The notes: generated by a model from the sequence alone, not told the origin. A stretch of DNA of 64,000 bases from Actinomycetales bacterium (GCA_012719445.1 JAAYAH010000137.1:20406-84405); one strand, 5' to 3'; shown: positions 50,463-59,598, numbered from the stretch's first letter. Numbers and translations: made by a program.

Positions 50463-52445
50463 ATGGAATCCGCTCGCGTGCCCCACGGCTGCTGGCCCTC
50501 CCGGCTCACCGCCCGGATGCTCACTGTGCCGAGCCTGAGATCCGCGGAGATCCAGGTCGACGGTGACACCTGCTGGTGGGGCGAGACCCGGCCGGACGAG
50601 GGCGGCAGGACCCAGGTGGTGCGGCACCGGGCCGGCGGCGGCGTCGACGTCCTCCCGGACGGGTTCAGCGCGAGGTCGCGGGTGCACGAGTACGGCGGCG
50701 GGGCATGGACCGTCGACGCCGGCACGGTGGTCTTCTGCAACGACGCGGACCAGCGGGTCTACCGGCTCGACCCGGGCGGCGTGCCGACCGCCGTCTCTCC
50801 CGCGCCTGCCGTGCCGAGGGGCTGGCGCCACGGGGATCTCCGGGTGGTGCCCGGAGCCCGCGGGCACGGCGTGCGGTGGGTGCTCGCCGTCCGCGAGAGC
50901 CACAACCCCGACCTCCTCGCCCGGAACGGCGAACCGGTCGACGAGCTCGTGGCGATCCCGCTCGACGGGGCCGCAGCGGCCGACCCCGCGGCGGTCGCCG
51001 TCCTGGTCACCGGCCCCGACTTCGTCTCCTCCCCGTGCGTGCACGGCGAGGAGATCGCGTGGGTGCAGTGGAACCACCCGAACATGCCGTTCGACAGCAC
51101 CACGGTGATGGTCGCCGACCTCCACCTGGACGAGGCCGTCCCCCGCCTCGGGCCGGCGCGCCCGGTGGCAGGCGGCCCGGACGACCCGCCCCAGTCGGTC
51201 CTGCAGCCGCGCTGGTCGGACGACGGCGACCTCTGGTTCGTGTCCGACCGGAGCGGCTGGTGGAACCTCTACCGGTGGGACGGCGAGCGCACCGTCCACG
51301 TCGCGCCGGTCGAGGCGGAGCTGGGCCTGCCGCCGTGGACCCTCGGCGGCCGCACCCACGACGCCCTGCCGGACGGTCGCGTGGTCACCGTGATGGTGCG
51401 GGACGGGCTCGGCGGCCTGGCCCTGGTCGACCCGTCCCGCCCGGGCACCGAGCCCCGTCGCCTGGACACCGGACTCACCTCGGTGCAGCGGATCGCGGCC
51501 CTGCCGTCCGGTGCGGTGCTCGCCGTCGCGGGCGGGCCGACCCTGCCGCTGACCACCGTGCTGGTCTCGCCCGACGGCGAGGTCGAGGTGCTGCGGGAGC
51601 CGGAGCCGACCGGCCTCGACGAGAGCTGGTGGTCGACGGGCAGGCCGTTCGCCTACCCGTCGGCCGACGGGCGGGTGGCCAGGGCGGTGTTCTACCCGCC
51701 GCACAACCCCGAGGTGACCCCGCCGGAGGGGGCTCGCCCGCCGCTCGTGGTCATGCTGCACGGCGGCCCGACGGCGCAGACCGACACCGCCCTCCGCTAC
51801 CCGGTCCAGTACTGGACGACCAGGGGCTTCGCCGTCGCCGACATCGACTACACCGGGAGCACCGGGTACGGCAGGGGATACCGGCAGGCCCTGGACGGGC
51901 GGTGGGGGGTCGCCGACGTCGAGGACTGCCTGGCGGTGGTGCGGCACCTCGCCGCCGAGGGGCTGGTGGATCCCGGCCGGGCCGCCATCCGCGGCGGGTC
52001 CGCGGGCGGCTTCACCACCCTCGCGGCGCTCACCCACTCCGACAACACCTTCGCCACCGGTGCCAGCCACTACGGCGTCGCCGATCTCATGGCTCTGGTC
52101 CGGGACACGCACAAGTTCGAGTCCCACTACCTCGAACGGCTGATCGGCCCGCTGCCCGAGGCCGTCGACGTCTACCGGGAGCGGTCACCGCTCACGCACG
52201 TCGACCGGCTCGCCGTCCCGTTGGCGCTGTTCCAGGGAGCCGAGGACGCCGTCGTCCCGCCGGAGCAGTCCCGGGCCATCGCCGACGCGGCGGCCGCCAG
52301 GGGGCTGGACTGCGAGTACGTGGAGTTCCCGGGGGAGCAGCACGGGTTCCGTATGGCGGAGTCGATCGTGCGGGCGACGGAGACCGAGCTCGCCTTCTAC
52401 CGCCGCGTCCTCGGCCTGGCGGATCCCGACGCGCCCCCCTGCTGA
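50463..52445 (+). CDS. S9 family prolyl oligopeptidase-like serine peptidase
   Basis: A 660-residue serine peptidase. Residues about 40-400 form a beta-propeller gate with repeats such as QPRWSDDGDLWFVSDRSGWW. The C-terminal alpha/beta hydrolase has VVMLHGGPTAQTDTALRYPV, the nucleophile motif GGSAGGFTTLAALTH, the Asp in FQGAEDAVVPP and the His in GEQHGFRMAES. It resembles the dipeptidyl aminopeptidase/acylaminoacyl peptidase group and should cleave short peptides in the cytoplasm. ATG 50463, no ribosome binding site seen, possibly leaderless. Divergent from the GT-C gene, about 2.3 kb from the Cys-rich peptide, so it is a conceivable leader peptidase. Confidence 0.9.
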   Translation: MESARVPHGCWPSRLTARMLTVPSLRSAEIQVDGDTCWWGETRPDEGGRTQVVRHRAGGGVDVLPDGFSARSRVHEYGGGAWTVDAGTVVFCNDADQRVYRLDPGGVPTAVSPAPAVPRGWRHGDLRVVPGARGHGVRWVLAVRESHNPDLLARNGEPVDELVAIPLDGAAAADPAAVAVLVTGPDFVSSPCVHGEEIAWVQWNHPNMPFDSTTVMVADLHLDEAVPRLGPARPVAGGPDDPPQSVLQPRWSDDGDLWFVSDRSGWWNLYRWDGERTVHVAPVEAELGLPPWTLGGRTHDALPDGRVVTVMVRDGLGGLALVDPSRPGTEPRRLDTGLTSVQRIAALPSGAVLAVAGGPTLPLTTVLVSPDGEVEVLREPEPTGLDESWWSTGRPFAYPSADGRVARAVFYPPHNPEVTPPEGARPPLVVMLHGGPTAQTDTALRYPVQYWTTRGFAVADIDYTGSTGYGRGYRQALDGRWGVADVEDCLAVVRHLAAEGLVDPGRAAIRGGSAGGFTTLAALTHSDNTFATGASHYGVADLMALVRDTHKFESHYLERLIGPLPEAVDVYRERSPLTHVDRLAVPLALFQGAEDAVVPPEQSRAIADAAAARGLDCEYVEFPGEQHGFRMAESIVRATETELAFYRRVLGLADPDAPPC

Positions 52446-52492
52446 CCCCGCCCTGCTGACCCCGCCCTGCTGACCCCGCCCTGCTGACCCCG
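52437..52492. repeat. 14-bp tandem repeat, four exact copies
   Basis: CCCTGCTGACCCCG repeated four times without gap or error. The first copy contains the stop codon of the S9 peptidase gene; each later copy also contains TGA. Perfect identity points to recent slippage. Confidence 0.9.
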
Positions 52493-52534
52493 CCGCGTGC
52501 CGGGTCACCGTTGTGTGCCGGCCCCGGTGGGAGG

Positions 52535-53077
52535 TCACCGGCGGGGCGGCCCCCACCAGGGCAGGATCGGCGGCAGGTCGCGCAGCGGGTTCCTCGGTGA
52601 CCGCGGCGCGGAGGACTCGCCGTCGTCCTCCTCCCAGAGGCGCCCGTACTGGTCGGGCAGGTTCCCCCACCCCCAGTAGGGCATCGGCAGTTCGGGCACG
52701 ATGCCGAGGGTGTCCAGCGGGTCGACGCGGTCCCGTTCGACGGTGCAGAGATGGGTCCAGTCGTCGCCGAGGTCGAAGACGTAGGCGAACTGCGCACCGG
52801 GCTTGAGGACGCCGAGCGCGGTGCGGCCGGAGTCCAGGGACTCCTCGGGCTGCTGGTCGTCCCAGGACTGCGGATCGGTGAGCTCCGTGCCGTCGGCGAG
52901 GACGAACTGGTGCAGGTGGGCCAGGTCCCAGCGGGCGAACGCGTTGTCCACCGACCGGGCGAGCTGCCCGAAGGTGTGGCTGCGGGACGCCGCGAAGACC
53001 CTGCCCGGCCGGGGCCAGTAGTCCTCCCCCCTGCCCGACACCAGCTCCACCCGGATCGAGAACCAGGTCCGTGCCAT
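52535..53077 (-). CDS. pRiA4b ORF3-like (IS1096 passenger TnpR-like) protein
   Basis: A 180-residue protein of the plasmid pRiA4b ORF-3 family, also labelled IS1096 TnpR-like in mycobacteria. Typical segments are FSIRVELVSGRGEDYWPRPG, TFGQLARSVDNAFARWDLAH and the hallmark FAYVFDLGDDWTHLCTVERD. Function unknown; the recombinase label is historical and no insertion-sequence ends or transposase are seen here. ATG 53077, no strong ribosome binding site. The tail ends in a Trp/Pro-rich stretch. Confidence 0.85.
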   Translation of the reverse strand: MARTWFSIRVELVSGRGEDYWPRPGRVFAASRSHTFGQLARSVDNAFARWDLAHLHQFVLADGTELTDPQSWDDQQPEESLDSGRTALGVLKPGAQFAYVFDLGDDWTHLCTVERDRVDPLDTLGIVPELPMPYWGWGNLPDQYGRLWEEDDGESSAPRSPRNPLRDLPPILPWWGPPRR

Positions 53078-53106
53078 ACCCGCATCGTCCTCCCGCCGGG
53101 TCGCGA

Positions 53107-53183
53107 CGTCATCCGGTGCCCCGTTCCGCGGCTGGCGTCATCGGGTGCCCCGTTCCGGGGCTGGCGTCATCCGGTGCCCGGGG
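53107..53183. repeat. 29-bp tandem repeat, about 2.6 copies
   Basis: Units beginning CGTCATCCGGTGCCCCGTTC at 53107, 53136 and 53165 (the last truncated), differing by single bases. They lie between the pRiA4b-like gene start and the HAD pseudogene, whose shifted frame ends inside the last unit. Confidence 0.8.
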
Positions 53184-53458
53184 TCCCGTCCGGGGCGGTG
53201 TCTCCTCCCGCGCCGTTCCGCTTCACCAGGGTGACCGGGATCCCCAGCGACTCCCACAGCGCGGCGGACCGCGTCCGCGACGTGCGCCACCGGCGCGGCC
53301 TCGGTGCAGGCGTACCGGTGGAAGGCCGCGAAGTCCCGTCGGGCGCCTCCGCGTCGGGCGACGAGGTGCTCGACCGGACCGACATCAGCGAGGGTCCCGT
53401 CCAGGTCGACGATCACTGCCGTCGCCTGCTCGTCACCGCCGGGCGGCGGGTGCTCCAT
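53167..53458 (-). pseudogene. HAD-type (PNKP-like) phosphatase remnant with internal deletion
   Basis: From ATG 53458, with an excellent GGAGGGAGG upstream, the frame reads AVIVDLDGTLADVGPVEHLV and RDFAAFHRYACTE, the DxDGT start of a HAD phosphatase resembling the polynucleotide 3'-phosphatase-like group. After HVADAVR (near 53262) the frame breaks; the +1 frame continues ALWESLGIPVTLVKRN, the family's C-terminal end. The roughly 60 residues that normally carry the remaining catalytic motifs are missing. Intact initiation but lost core implies a recent loss-of-function deletion, or an assembly collapse. Confidence 0.65.
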
Positions 53459-53530
53459 GAGCGCCTCCCTCCGGTGCCGTCCCCGGGTGCCATCGGTGCC
53501 TCGCCGGGGGGTGGGACGTACCCTGGCGCG

Positions 53531-53932
53531 GTGAGGCTCGAGGAGCTCCGGCGGCTGCGGCGGGCCCGTGACCTGATCGACCGGGAGTACGCCCGGCCGC
53601 TGGACGTCCCCGCCCTGGCGCGGGCCGCCTACATGTCTCCCGCGCACTTCTCCCGGCAGTTCCGGGCCGCCTTCGGCGAGACGCCGTACAGCTACCTGAT
53701 GACCCGGCGGATCGAGCGCGCCAAGACCCTCCTGCGCCGGGGTGACCTGAGCGTCACCGACGTGTGCATGACCGTCGGCTGCACCTCTCTCGGCTCGTTC
53801 AGCACCCGCTTCACCGAACTGGTCGGGGAGACCCCGAGCGCCTACCGGAGCCGGGACCACGCGCCCCTCGCCCCGATCCCCGGCTGCTGGGCGAAGCTTG
53901 TCACCAGGCCGAGCAGATCTCGAGAAGCGTAG
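53531..53932 (+). CDS. AraC family transcriptional regulator
   Basis: A 133-residue protein consisting of the double HTH of the AraC family. LDVPALARAAYMSPAHFSRQ and FRAAFGETPYSYLMTRRIER are the first helix-turn-helix and linker, and LSVTDVCMTVGCTSLGSFST and RFTELVGETPSAYR the second. It has no ligand-binding domain, as usual for short members. GTG 53531 start. It is 27 bp upstream of the VOC gene in the same direction, a recurrent AraC/VOC pairing in actinobacteria, and probably controls it. Confidence 0.88.
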   Translation: MRLEELRRLRRARDLIDREYARPLDVPALARAAYMSPAHFSRQFRAAFGETPYSYLMTRRIERAKTLLRRGDLSVTDVCMTVGCTSLGSFSTRFTELVGETPSAYRSRDHAPLAPIPGCWAKLVTRPSRSREA

Positions 53933-53959
53933 GTCGCGCCGGCCTCATAGCGTTCCGTC

Positions 53960-54370
53960 ATGGATCTCTCCGTCAGGTACACATTCCTCGAGGTCGACGA
54001 CCACGAGGCCGCACTGGCCTTCTACCGCGACGCGTTGGGCTTCGAGGTGCGCCAGGACGTCGCCATGGAGGGCGCTCGCTGGTTGACCGTCGGCCCTCCC
54101 TCGCAGCCCGAGCTCGGCCTGGTGCTGCAGACCGTCGGGGTCGCCCGTCCTCCGGACGACGCGCAGGCGCTGCGGGAGCTGCTGGCCAAGGGATCGCTGT
54201 CCGGCCTGGTCCTGGAGACCGATGACGTGGACGCGACCTTCGAGGCGGTGCGGGCCTCCGGGGCCGAGGTGCTCCAGGAGCCGATGGACCAGCCGTACGG
54301 CACGCGGGACTGCGCGTTCCGCGACCCGTCGGGCAACCAGGTCCGGATCAACCGACGAGCCAAGGAGTAG
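53960..54370 (+). CDS. VOC family protein (glyoxalase-like)
   Basis: A 136-residue VOC protein. YTFLEVDDHEAALAFYRDAL and FRDPSGNQVRINRR are the first and last beta-alpha-beta modules, and SGLVLETDDVDATFEAVRAS lies between. The expected metal-ligand positions are partly replaced, so it may bind a ligand rather than catalyse. It follows the AraC gene by 27 bp and is presumably its regulatory target. Substrate unknown. Confidence 0.88.
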   Translation: MDLSVRYTFLEVDDHEAALAFYRDALGFEVRQDVAMEGARWLTVGPPSQPELGLVLQTVGVARPPDDAQALRELLAKGSLSGLVLETDDVDATFEAVRASGAEVLQEPMDQPYGTRDCAFRDPSGNQVRINRRAKE

Positions 54371-54436
54371 GCTCGACCGGCGGCCAGGCCGGCAGCGTCC
54401 CCGGTCGGTGCGGGGGATCGGCCAGGGAGGCACGAC

Positions 54437-56185
54437 GTGCGAGGAACGCTCACCCGGCGCCTTCGGCGGCACCTGTCGGCCCGCCTGCCGGTCGAGCTGC
54501 TGGTGAGCGTCTCGGCCCTGTGGCACGGCGAGACGGCAGCGCAGCGCCGGGTCGCCTGCTGGGTGCACGGTGCGGGGTGCAGGCTCCCGCAGCGGACCCC
54601 ACCCGCAGGCCAGGACACCCCCGGAGCATCGACGGCCGACCACCCCGTGGGGCGGTTCAGCGCTGTGGAGACGCTGGCGGACGCCCTCGGGCTCGTGGTC
54701 GACGCGCTCGAGGCGGAGGGGGTGCCGCACTGGGTCCTCGAGGCGGCGACGGCCCGCCGCGGTGTCGTCGTGGTGCTCGGGGACGACGCCGCCCGCGCCC
54801 GGGCCGCCCTCGCCGGGCACCTCACGGACCGGCGGGTCCACGTCTGCCGGGTGACGGGCGGCAGGCCCGGTGGGAAGGCCGTCCCGGCGGGTGCCGTCGC
54901 CGCCGACCGGTCGCTGGCCTCCGCATCCGTGCTGCGGGTCTTCGAGTCGATCGAGGTGGACGGGCAGCGGCTCGCCGGCGCCGAGCTCGGCTGCGACCTC
55001 GAGGTCTGGCGGGTGCTGCCCGCCGACCAGGAGGTCCCCGGCTCCGACGGGTACCGCCACGCCGGGGGCACGGCGCTCGCCCCGCGGGGCAACCGCTGGA
55101 CGACCCACCTGACGGTCGAACAGCGCAGGCCGGTGCGGGCCGAGGCCTTCGGGCGGCAGGTGACGACGTGCGCAGGCCTGCTCCGCCCGCACCTGTTCGA
55201 CGTCCGGTTCCCGGTCGACGTCGTGTACACCTGGGTCGACGGGTCCGACCCGGTCTGGCAGGAACGCCGGGCGGCCTTCCTGGGCGAGCGCCCCGACCCG
55301 GTGAACCCCCTTGCCGCCAACCCGGGCAGGTACACCTGCCACGACGAGCTGCGGTACTCCCTGCGATCGCTGGAGATGTACGCCGGGTGGGTCAGGAACG
55401 TGTACCTGGTGACCGACGGGCAGGTGCCCGAGTGGCTCGCCACCGACCATCCACGGCTGTGCGTCGTCGACCACCGGGAGATCTTCGCCCCCGATGCGCT
55501 GGACGCCCTGCCCACCTTCAACTCGCACGCCATCGAGTCGCGGCTGCACCACATCGACGGGCTCGCCGAGCACTTCCTCTACCTCAACGACGACGTCTTC
55601 TTCGGACGTGCGGTCGCCCCCGAGCTGTTCTTCCTCGGCAGCGGCCAGACCCGTTTCGTCCTCAGCCCGAACACCATCGACCTCGCCCCGGCCGGCGACC
55701 CGCTCGACCCTCCCGTGGTGAGCGCGGCGAAGAACAACCGGGCCCTGGTCGAGGAGACCTTCGGGGCCACGATCACCCAGAAGCTGAAGCACGTGGCCCA
55801 CCCCCAGCGGCGCAGCGTGCTGCTCGAGCTCGAGAGCCGCTTCCCCGAGGCCTTCGCCCGCACCTCCCGGTCGCACCTGCGGGATCGCCGGGACGTGTCG
55901 GTGCCGTCGGCCCTCGCCCACTACTACGGCTTCGCCACGGGGCGCGCCGTGCCCGGGGGGCTCGCCTACCGCTACTGCGACGTCGCCGCGCGCCGGACGC
56001 CGCTCACGCTGCAGCGACTGCTGCGCCACCGGGACGCCGACGTCTTCTGCCTCAACGAGACCGCGAGCCGGGACCCGGACGCCGTGGCCGAGCTCGTCCA
56101 GCCGTTCCTCGACGCGTACTTCCCCCTGCCCAGCTCCTTCGAAACCCGGCCGGTGCCGGTCCCCGGACCGCCACGACCGACGTGA
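54437..56185 (+). CDS. stealth family phosphosugar transferase
   Basis: A 582-residue cytoplasmic protein. After a 250-residue variable N-terminal region, the four stealth conserved regions appear: CR1 VDVVYTWVDGSDPVW (about 260), CR2 CHDELRYSLRSLEMYAGWVR, CR3 GLAEHFLYLNDDVFFGR (about 375-395) and CR4 KLKHVAHPQRRSVLLELES (about 450). Stealth proteins transfer hexose 1-phosphate units to build phosphodiester-linked capsular or wall polymers. GTG 54437. It lies 35 bp upstream of a glycerophosphotransferase gene on the same strand, so both probably assemble a surface phosphopolymer. Confidence 0.9.
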   Translation: MRGTLTRRLRRHLSARLPVELLVSVSALWHGETAAQRRVACWVHGAGCRLPQRTPPAGQDTPGASTADHPVGRFSAVETLADALGLVVDALEAEGVPHWVLEAATARRGVVVVLGDDAARARAALAGHLTDRRVHVCRVTGGRPGGKAVPAGAVAADRSLASASVLRVFESIEVDGQRLAGAELGCDLEVWRVLPADQEVPGSDGYRHAGGTALAPRGNRWTTHLTVEQRRPVRAEAFGRQVTTCAGLLRPHLFDVRFPVDVVYTWVDGSDPVWQERRAAFLGERPDPVNPLAANPGRYTCHDELRYSLRSLEMYAGWVRNVYLVTDGQVPEWLATDHPRLCVVDHREIFAPDALDALPTFNSHAIESRLHHIDGLAEHFLYLNDDVFFGRAVAPELFFLGSGQTRFVLSPNTIDLAPAGDPLDPPVVSAAKNNRALVEETFGATITQKLKHVAHPQRRSVLLELESRFPEAFARTSRSHLRDRRDVSVPSALAHYYGFATGRAVPGGLAYRYCDVAARRTPLTLQRLLRHRDADVFCLNETASRDPDAVAELVQPFLDAYFPLPSSFETRPVPVPGPPRPT

Positions 56186-56220
56186 GCACGCGATCCTGTC
56201 CCCAGTAAGGTCTTTCCTCG

Positions 56221-59200
56221 ATGACATCGTTCCCGTATTCCCTGCTGCGCCGCGCTCGTGGGAGGAAACCACGGCACCCCGCCCTCGACGTCCGTCAGGA
56301 GGGCACCCGGCTGGTACTCGCCATGGAACTCACCGCCGGTGCGGAGCCGGTGGGCGTGTGGGCCGTGGGCAGCCCTCCGGGCGGCTCCACCGGCGGCGGC
56401 GAGCGACGACTCGCCGTGCCGGAGCGTGACGGGAGGATCCACCGCGCCGAGCTCGACCTGGCCGAGGCGGCACCCCTGGTCGAGCCGGGGGCGGCGGCCA
56501 CCGTCGCCCTGCAGCTCGAGCTGAGCCGGGAGCTCGCCCACGACGACCCCGAGGTCGCCCGGCTGCTCGTGGCCCCGACGACGGTGGTCGACGACCTGCC
56601 CGGTGGGCGGGTCCGGGTGCGGTACCGGGCCGAGCTCGGCCGGTTCCGGCACACCCGCCTCGACGGGCTCCGTCCGGTGGAGGTCGAGGGCAGGCGGGTC
56701 CAGGCCTACCCGGCCCGGCGCGGGATCCTGGCGATCGAGGTGGGCCGCGAGCCCCGGCCGTTCGGCGCCGTCCACGTGCGCCGCTTCGGGATGCGTGGCG
56801 GGGTGCTGCGGCTCAGTGGCCGGCTCTTCACCCGCCACGGTGTCCTGGACCGCGCCGAACTGCTGATCAAGGCCAGGACCAGCGACTTCCGGGTCACCCG
56901 GCCGGTCGAGACGACCCTGCTCGGCCGCGAGACCGAGCGGACGGGCGGCCTGCGCCGGTACCGGTTCAACGCCCGCCTCGACTGGTCGGAGCTGCTCGGC
57001 GAGGACGGCGTCTCCACCGACGTCCACGACGCGTGGATGCTGCTGTGGACGGCGCACTCCGACGAGCCGCACCAGGTGCGGGTCGGCCGCACCCGGTTCC
57101 TGGTGCGCTACCTCAGCCGGCCCGGCTGGGCCCGGCGGGACGGCGTGGCCGCCGCGATCACCCCGTACTACACCTTCAAGGCACGCAAGACCTCGTTCCA
57201 CGTGAACCTCTACGACGTGGGGACCGCCGCCTCGCTGCGGCGGAGCATGCGGCTGCGCCACCTCTGGCGGCTGACGCGGGTCCTGCGCCGTCTCGCCGGA
57301 CGGCGGCCGATCTGGCTGGTCGGTGAGCTTCCGTACAAGGCCCAGGACACCGGCTACCACTTCTTCCGGTACCTGCGCCACGAGCACCCCGAGATCGACG
57401 CGTACTACGTGGTGGAGGAGGACTCGCCCGAGGCGCGCAACGTCGTCCCCCTGGGCAACGTGGTCTTCCACGGCACCGAGGAGCACGTGCGGGTCACCCT
57501 GCGCGCCGACCGGGTGCTGGGGTCGCACCACCCCGACTTCCTCTACCCGCTGCGCACCCGGGCCTTCCGGCGGGCGGTCACCGGGACCAAGATCTTCCTC
57601 CAGCACGGGATCATGGGTTCCAAGTGGATGGTGCCGAACTACGGCAAGCACGTGCCCGAGTTCGAGACCGACCTGTTCCTGGTGAGCTCCGAACGCGAGC
57701 GCGACTACATCGTCCGGGATTTCGGCTACGACCCCCGCGAGGTCGTGGTCACCGGCCTGTCCCGGTTCGACTCGCTGTTCGCCGACGACGTCGAGGTGCG
57801 TCGCCAGCTCCTGATCATTCCCACCTGGCGCGACTGGCTGCAGGACGACGAGATCTACCGGGGGTCGGAGTACCACCGCCGGTGGTGGGAGCTGCTGCAC
57901 CACCCCCGGCTCCACGACCTGGCCCGCACGCACGGCTTCGAGATCGTGTTCTGCCTGCACCCGAACATGCGCCCGTTCACCGCGTTGTTCTCCGACGCGC
58001 CGGTGCGGGTGATCAGCCAGGGTGAGGTGGAGGTGCAGCTCCTGCTCAAGGAGAGCTCGATGCTGATCACCGACTACTCCAGCCCCGGGCTGGACTTCGC
58101 CCTGCTGCACCGTCCCCTGGCCTACTACCAGTTCGACCGCTCGCGCTTCTTCGACGCCAACGGCTCACACCTCGACCTCGACCGGGACCTGCCCGGTCCC
58201 GTCGTCTACTCCGCCGACGAGGTGCTCGACGAGATCGAGCGCCGGGCGACGGACGGGTTCACCATGGAGCCGGAGTACCAGGAGCGCGCCGACCGCTTCT
58301 CCACCTACCGCGACCGCGGCAACTGCGACCGGATCTTCGCCGCCGTCCGCGCCGCCCGTCGGGCGCGCCGTTCGCTGCGCAGCCGCGTGCTGGGCAGCGA
58401 GATGTTCCGCGCCGCCTTCCGGGTCTTCCGCAGCAGCAAGGTCTATCACCCGACGATGCGGGCCGTGTTCCGGGTGTTGCGCAGGCTTCCGGCGGACGAC
58501 TCCCTCGTGGTGATCGAGAGCGGTCTCGGCCGCCAGTACGCCGACAGCCCGAGGTACCTCTACGAGGAGCTGGTCCGGCGGGAGACCCCCCTGAACGTCG
58601 TCTGGTCGTACGCGGGACGGGTCCCGACCCGGCACCGGCACACCCGCACCGTGCGGCGGCTGTCTCCCGGCTGGTTCTACGCCCTCGCCCGCGCCCGCTA
58701 CTGGGTGAACAACCAGAACTTCCCGCACTACATCGTCCGCCGGCCCGACGGCGTCTACCTGCAGACCTGGCACGGGACGCCGCTGAAGCGGATGCTGAAC
58801 GACCTGCCGGCGGTGTACGGGCGCGACCCGGGATACGTCGACCGGGTGAACCGGGCGTCCCAGCAGTGGACCCACCTGGTGTCGCCGAGCCCCTTCGCCA
58901 CCGAGAAGCTGCGCAGCGCCTTCCGCTACTCCGGAACGGTGGTCGAGGAGGGCTACCCCCGCAACGACGTGTTCCACCGCCCGGACCGCGACGAGATCGC
59001 CGAGAAGGTGCGACGCAGCCTCGGCATCCGACCGGGTACCACCGTCGTGCTCTACGCGCCGACGTTCCGCGACGACCAGGGCCTCGGACAGGGGCGGTTC
59101 GCCCACGCGCTGCCCTGGAACCTCGAGCACTTCCACGACCTGCTGGGCCAGAACACCGTGCTGCTGCTGCGCATGCACGCCCTGGTCCGGGCCGACCTCG

Positions 59201-59598
59201 AGATCCCCGAGCGGTGCTCGACGTCGGTGCTCGACGTGTCGACCCATCCCGAGATCCAGGAGTTGTGCCTGGCCAGCGACGTCCTGGTCACGGACTACTC
59301 CTCGGTGCTGTTCGACTACGCCAACCTGCGCCGGCCGATGGTGTTCTACGCCTACGACCTCGAGTCGTACCGGGACCGGCTGCGCGGCTTCTACCTCGAC
59401 TACGAGCGCGACCTGCCCGGTCCCGTGGTGACGACCGAGGAGGCCCTGCACAAGGCGCTGTCGGACCTCGAGGCCGTGGCCGAGGAGTACCGCGAGCCGT
59501 ACGAGCGCTTCGTCTCCCGGTTCTGTCCCTACGACGACGGATCCGTCTCGGAGCGCATCGTGACCTCGGTCTTCGGTCCGCCGCCCGCCCGCCCCTGA
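56221..59598 (+). CDS. double-domain CDP-glycerol glycerophosphotransferase (TagB/TagF-like)
   Basis: A 1125-residue protein. Residues 1-300 form a beta-rich N-terminal region. Two complete glycerophosphotransferase-type domains follow. The first (about 350-690) has HHPDFLYP, HGIMGSKWM (about 461) and ITDYSSPGLDF; the second (about 760-1120) has WHGTPLKRML (about 850), YAPTFRDDQ and VTDYSSVLFDY. Each keeps its catalytic His and DYSS motif, so both may be active, perhaps as primase and polymerase. No membrane segments; expected at the inner face of the membrane. Co-directional with the stealth gene and probably in the same polymer pathway. Confidence 0.9.
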   Translation: MTSFPYSLLRRARGRKPRHPALDVRQEGTRLVLAMELTAGAEPVGVWAVGSPPGGSTGGGERRLAVPERDGRIHRAELDLAEAAPLVEPGAAATVALQLELSRELAHDDPEVARLLVAPTTVVDDLPGGRVRVRYRAELGRFRHTRLDGLRPVEVEGRRVQAYPARRGILAIEVGREPRPFGAVHVRRFGMRGGVLRLSGRLFTRHGVLDRAELLIKARTSDFRVTRPVETTLLGRETERTGGLRRYRFNARLDWSELLGEDGVSTDVHDAWMLLWTAHSDEPHQVRVGRTRFLVRYLSRPGWARRDGVAAAITPYYTFKARKTSFHVNLYDVGTAASLRRSMRLRHLWRLTRVLRRLAGRRPIWLVGELPYKAQDTGYHFFRYLRHEHPEIDAYYVVEEDSPEARNVVPLGNVVFHGTEEHVRVTLRADRVLGSHHPDFLYPLRTRAFRRAVTGTKIFLQHGIMGSKWMVPNYGKHVPEFETDLFLVSSERERDYIVRDFGYDPREVVVTGLSRFDSLFADDVEVRRQLLIIPTWRDWLQDDEIYRGSEYHRRWWELLHHPRLHDLARTHGFEIVFCLHPNMRPFTALFSDAPVRVISQGEVEVQLLLKESSMLITDYSSPGLDFALLHRPLAYYQFDRSRFFDANGSHLDLDRDLPGPVVYSADEVLDEIERRATDGFTMEPEYQERADRFSTYRDRGNCDRIFAAVRAARRARRSLRSRVLGSEMFRAAFRVFRSSKVYHPTMRAVFRVLRRLPADDSLVVIESGLGRQYADSPRYLYEELVRRETPLNVVWSYAGRVPTRHRHTRTVRRLSPGWFYALARARYWVNNQNFPHYIVRRPDGVYLQTWHGTPLKRMLNDLPAVYGRDPGYVDRVNRASQQWTHLVSPSPFATEKLRSAFRYSGTVVEEGYPRNDVFHRPDRDEIAEKVRRSLGIRPGTTVVLYAPTFRDDQGLGQGRFAHALPWNLEHFHDLLGQNTVLLLRMHALVRADLEIPERCSTSVLDVSTHPEIQELCLASDVLVTDYSSVLFDYANLRRPMVFYAYDLESYRDRLRGFYLDYERDLPGPVVTTEEALHKALSDLEAVAEEYREPYERFVSRFCPYDDGSVSERIVTSVFGPPPARP

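Noticed and set aside
52535..53077. IS1096-related mobile element
   Set aside because: Only the pRiA4b ORF3/TnpR-like passenger family is present. No transposase, terminal inverted repeats or target duplication were found.
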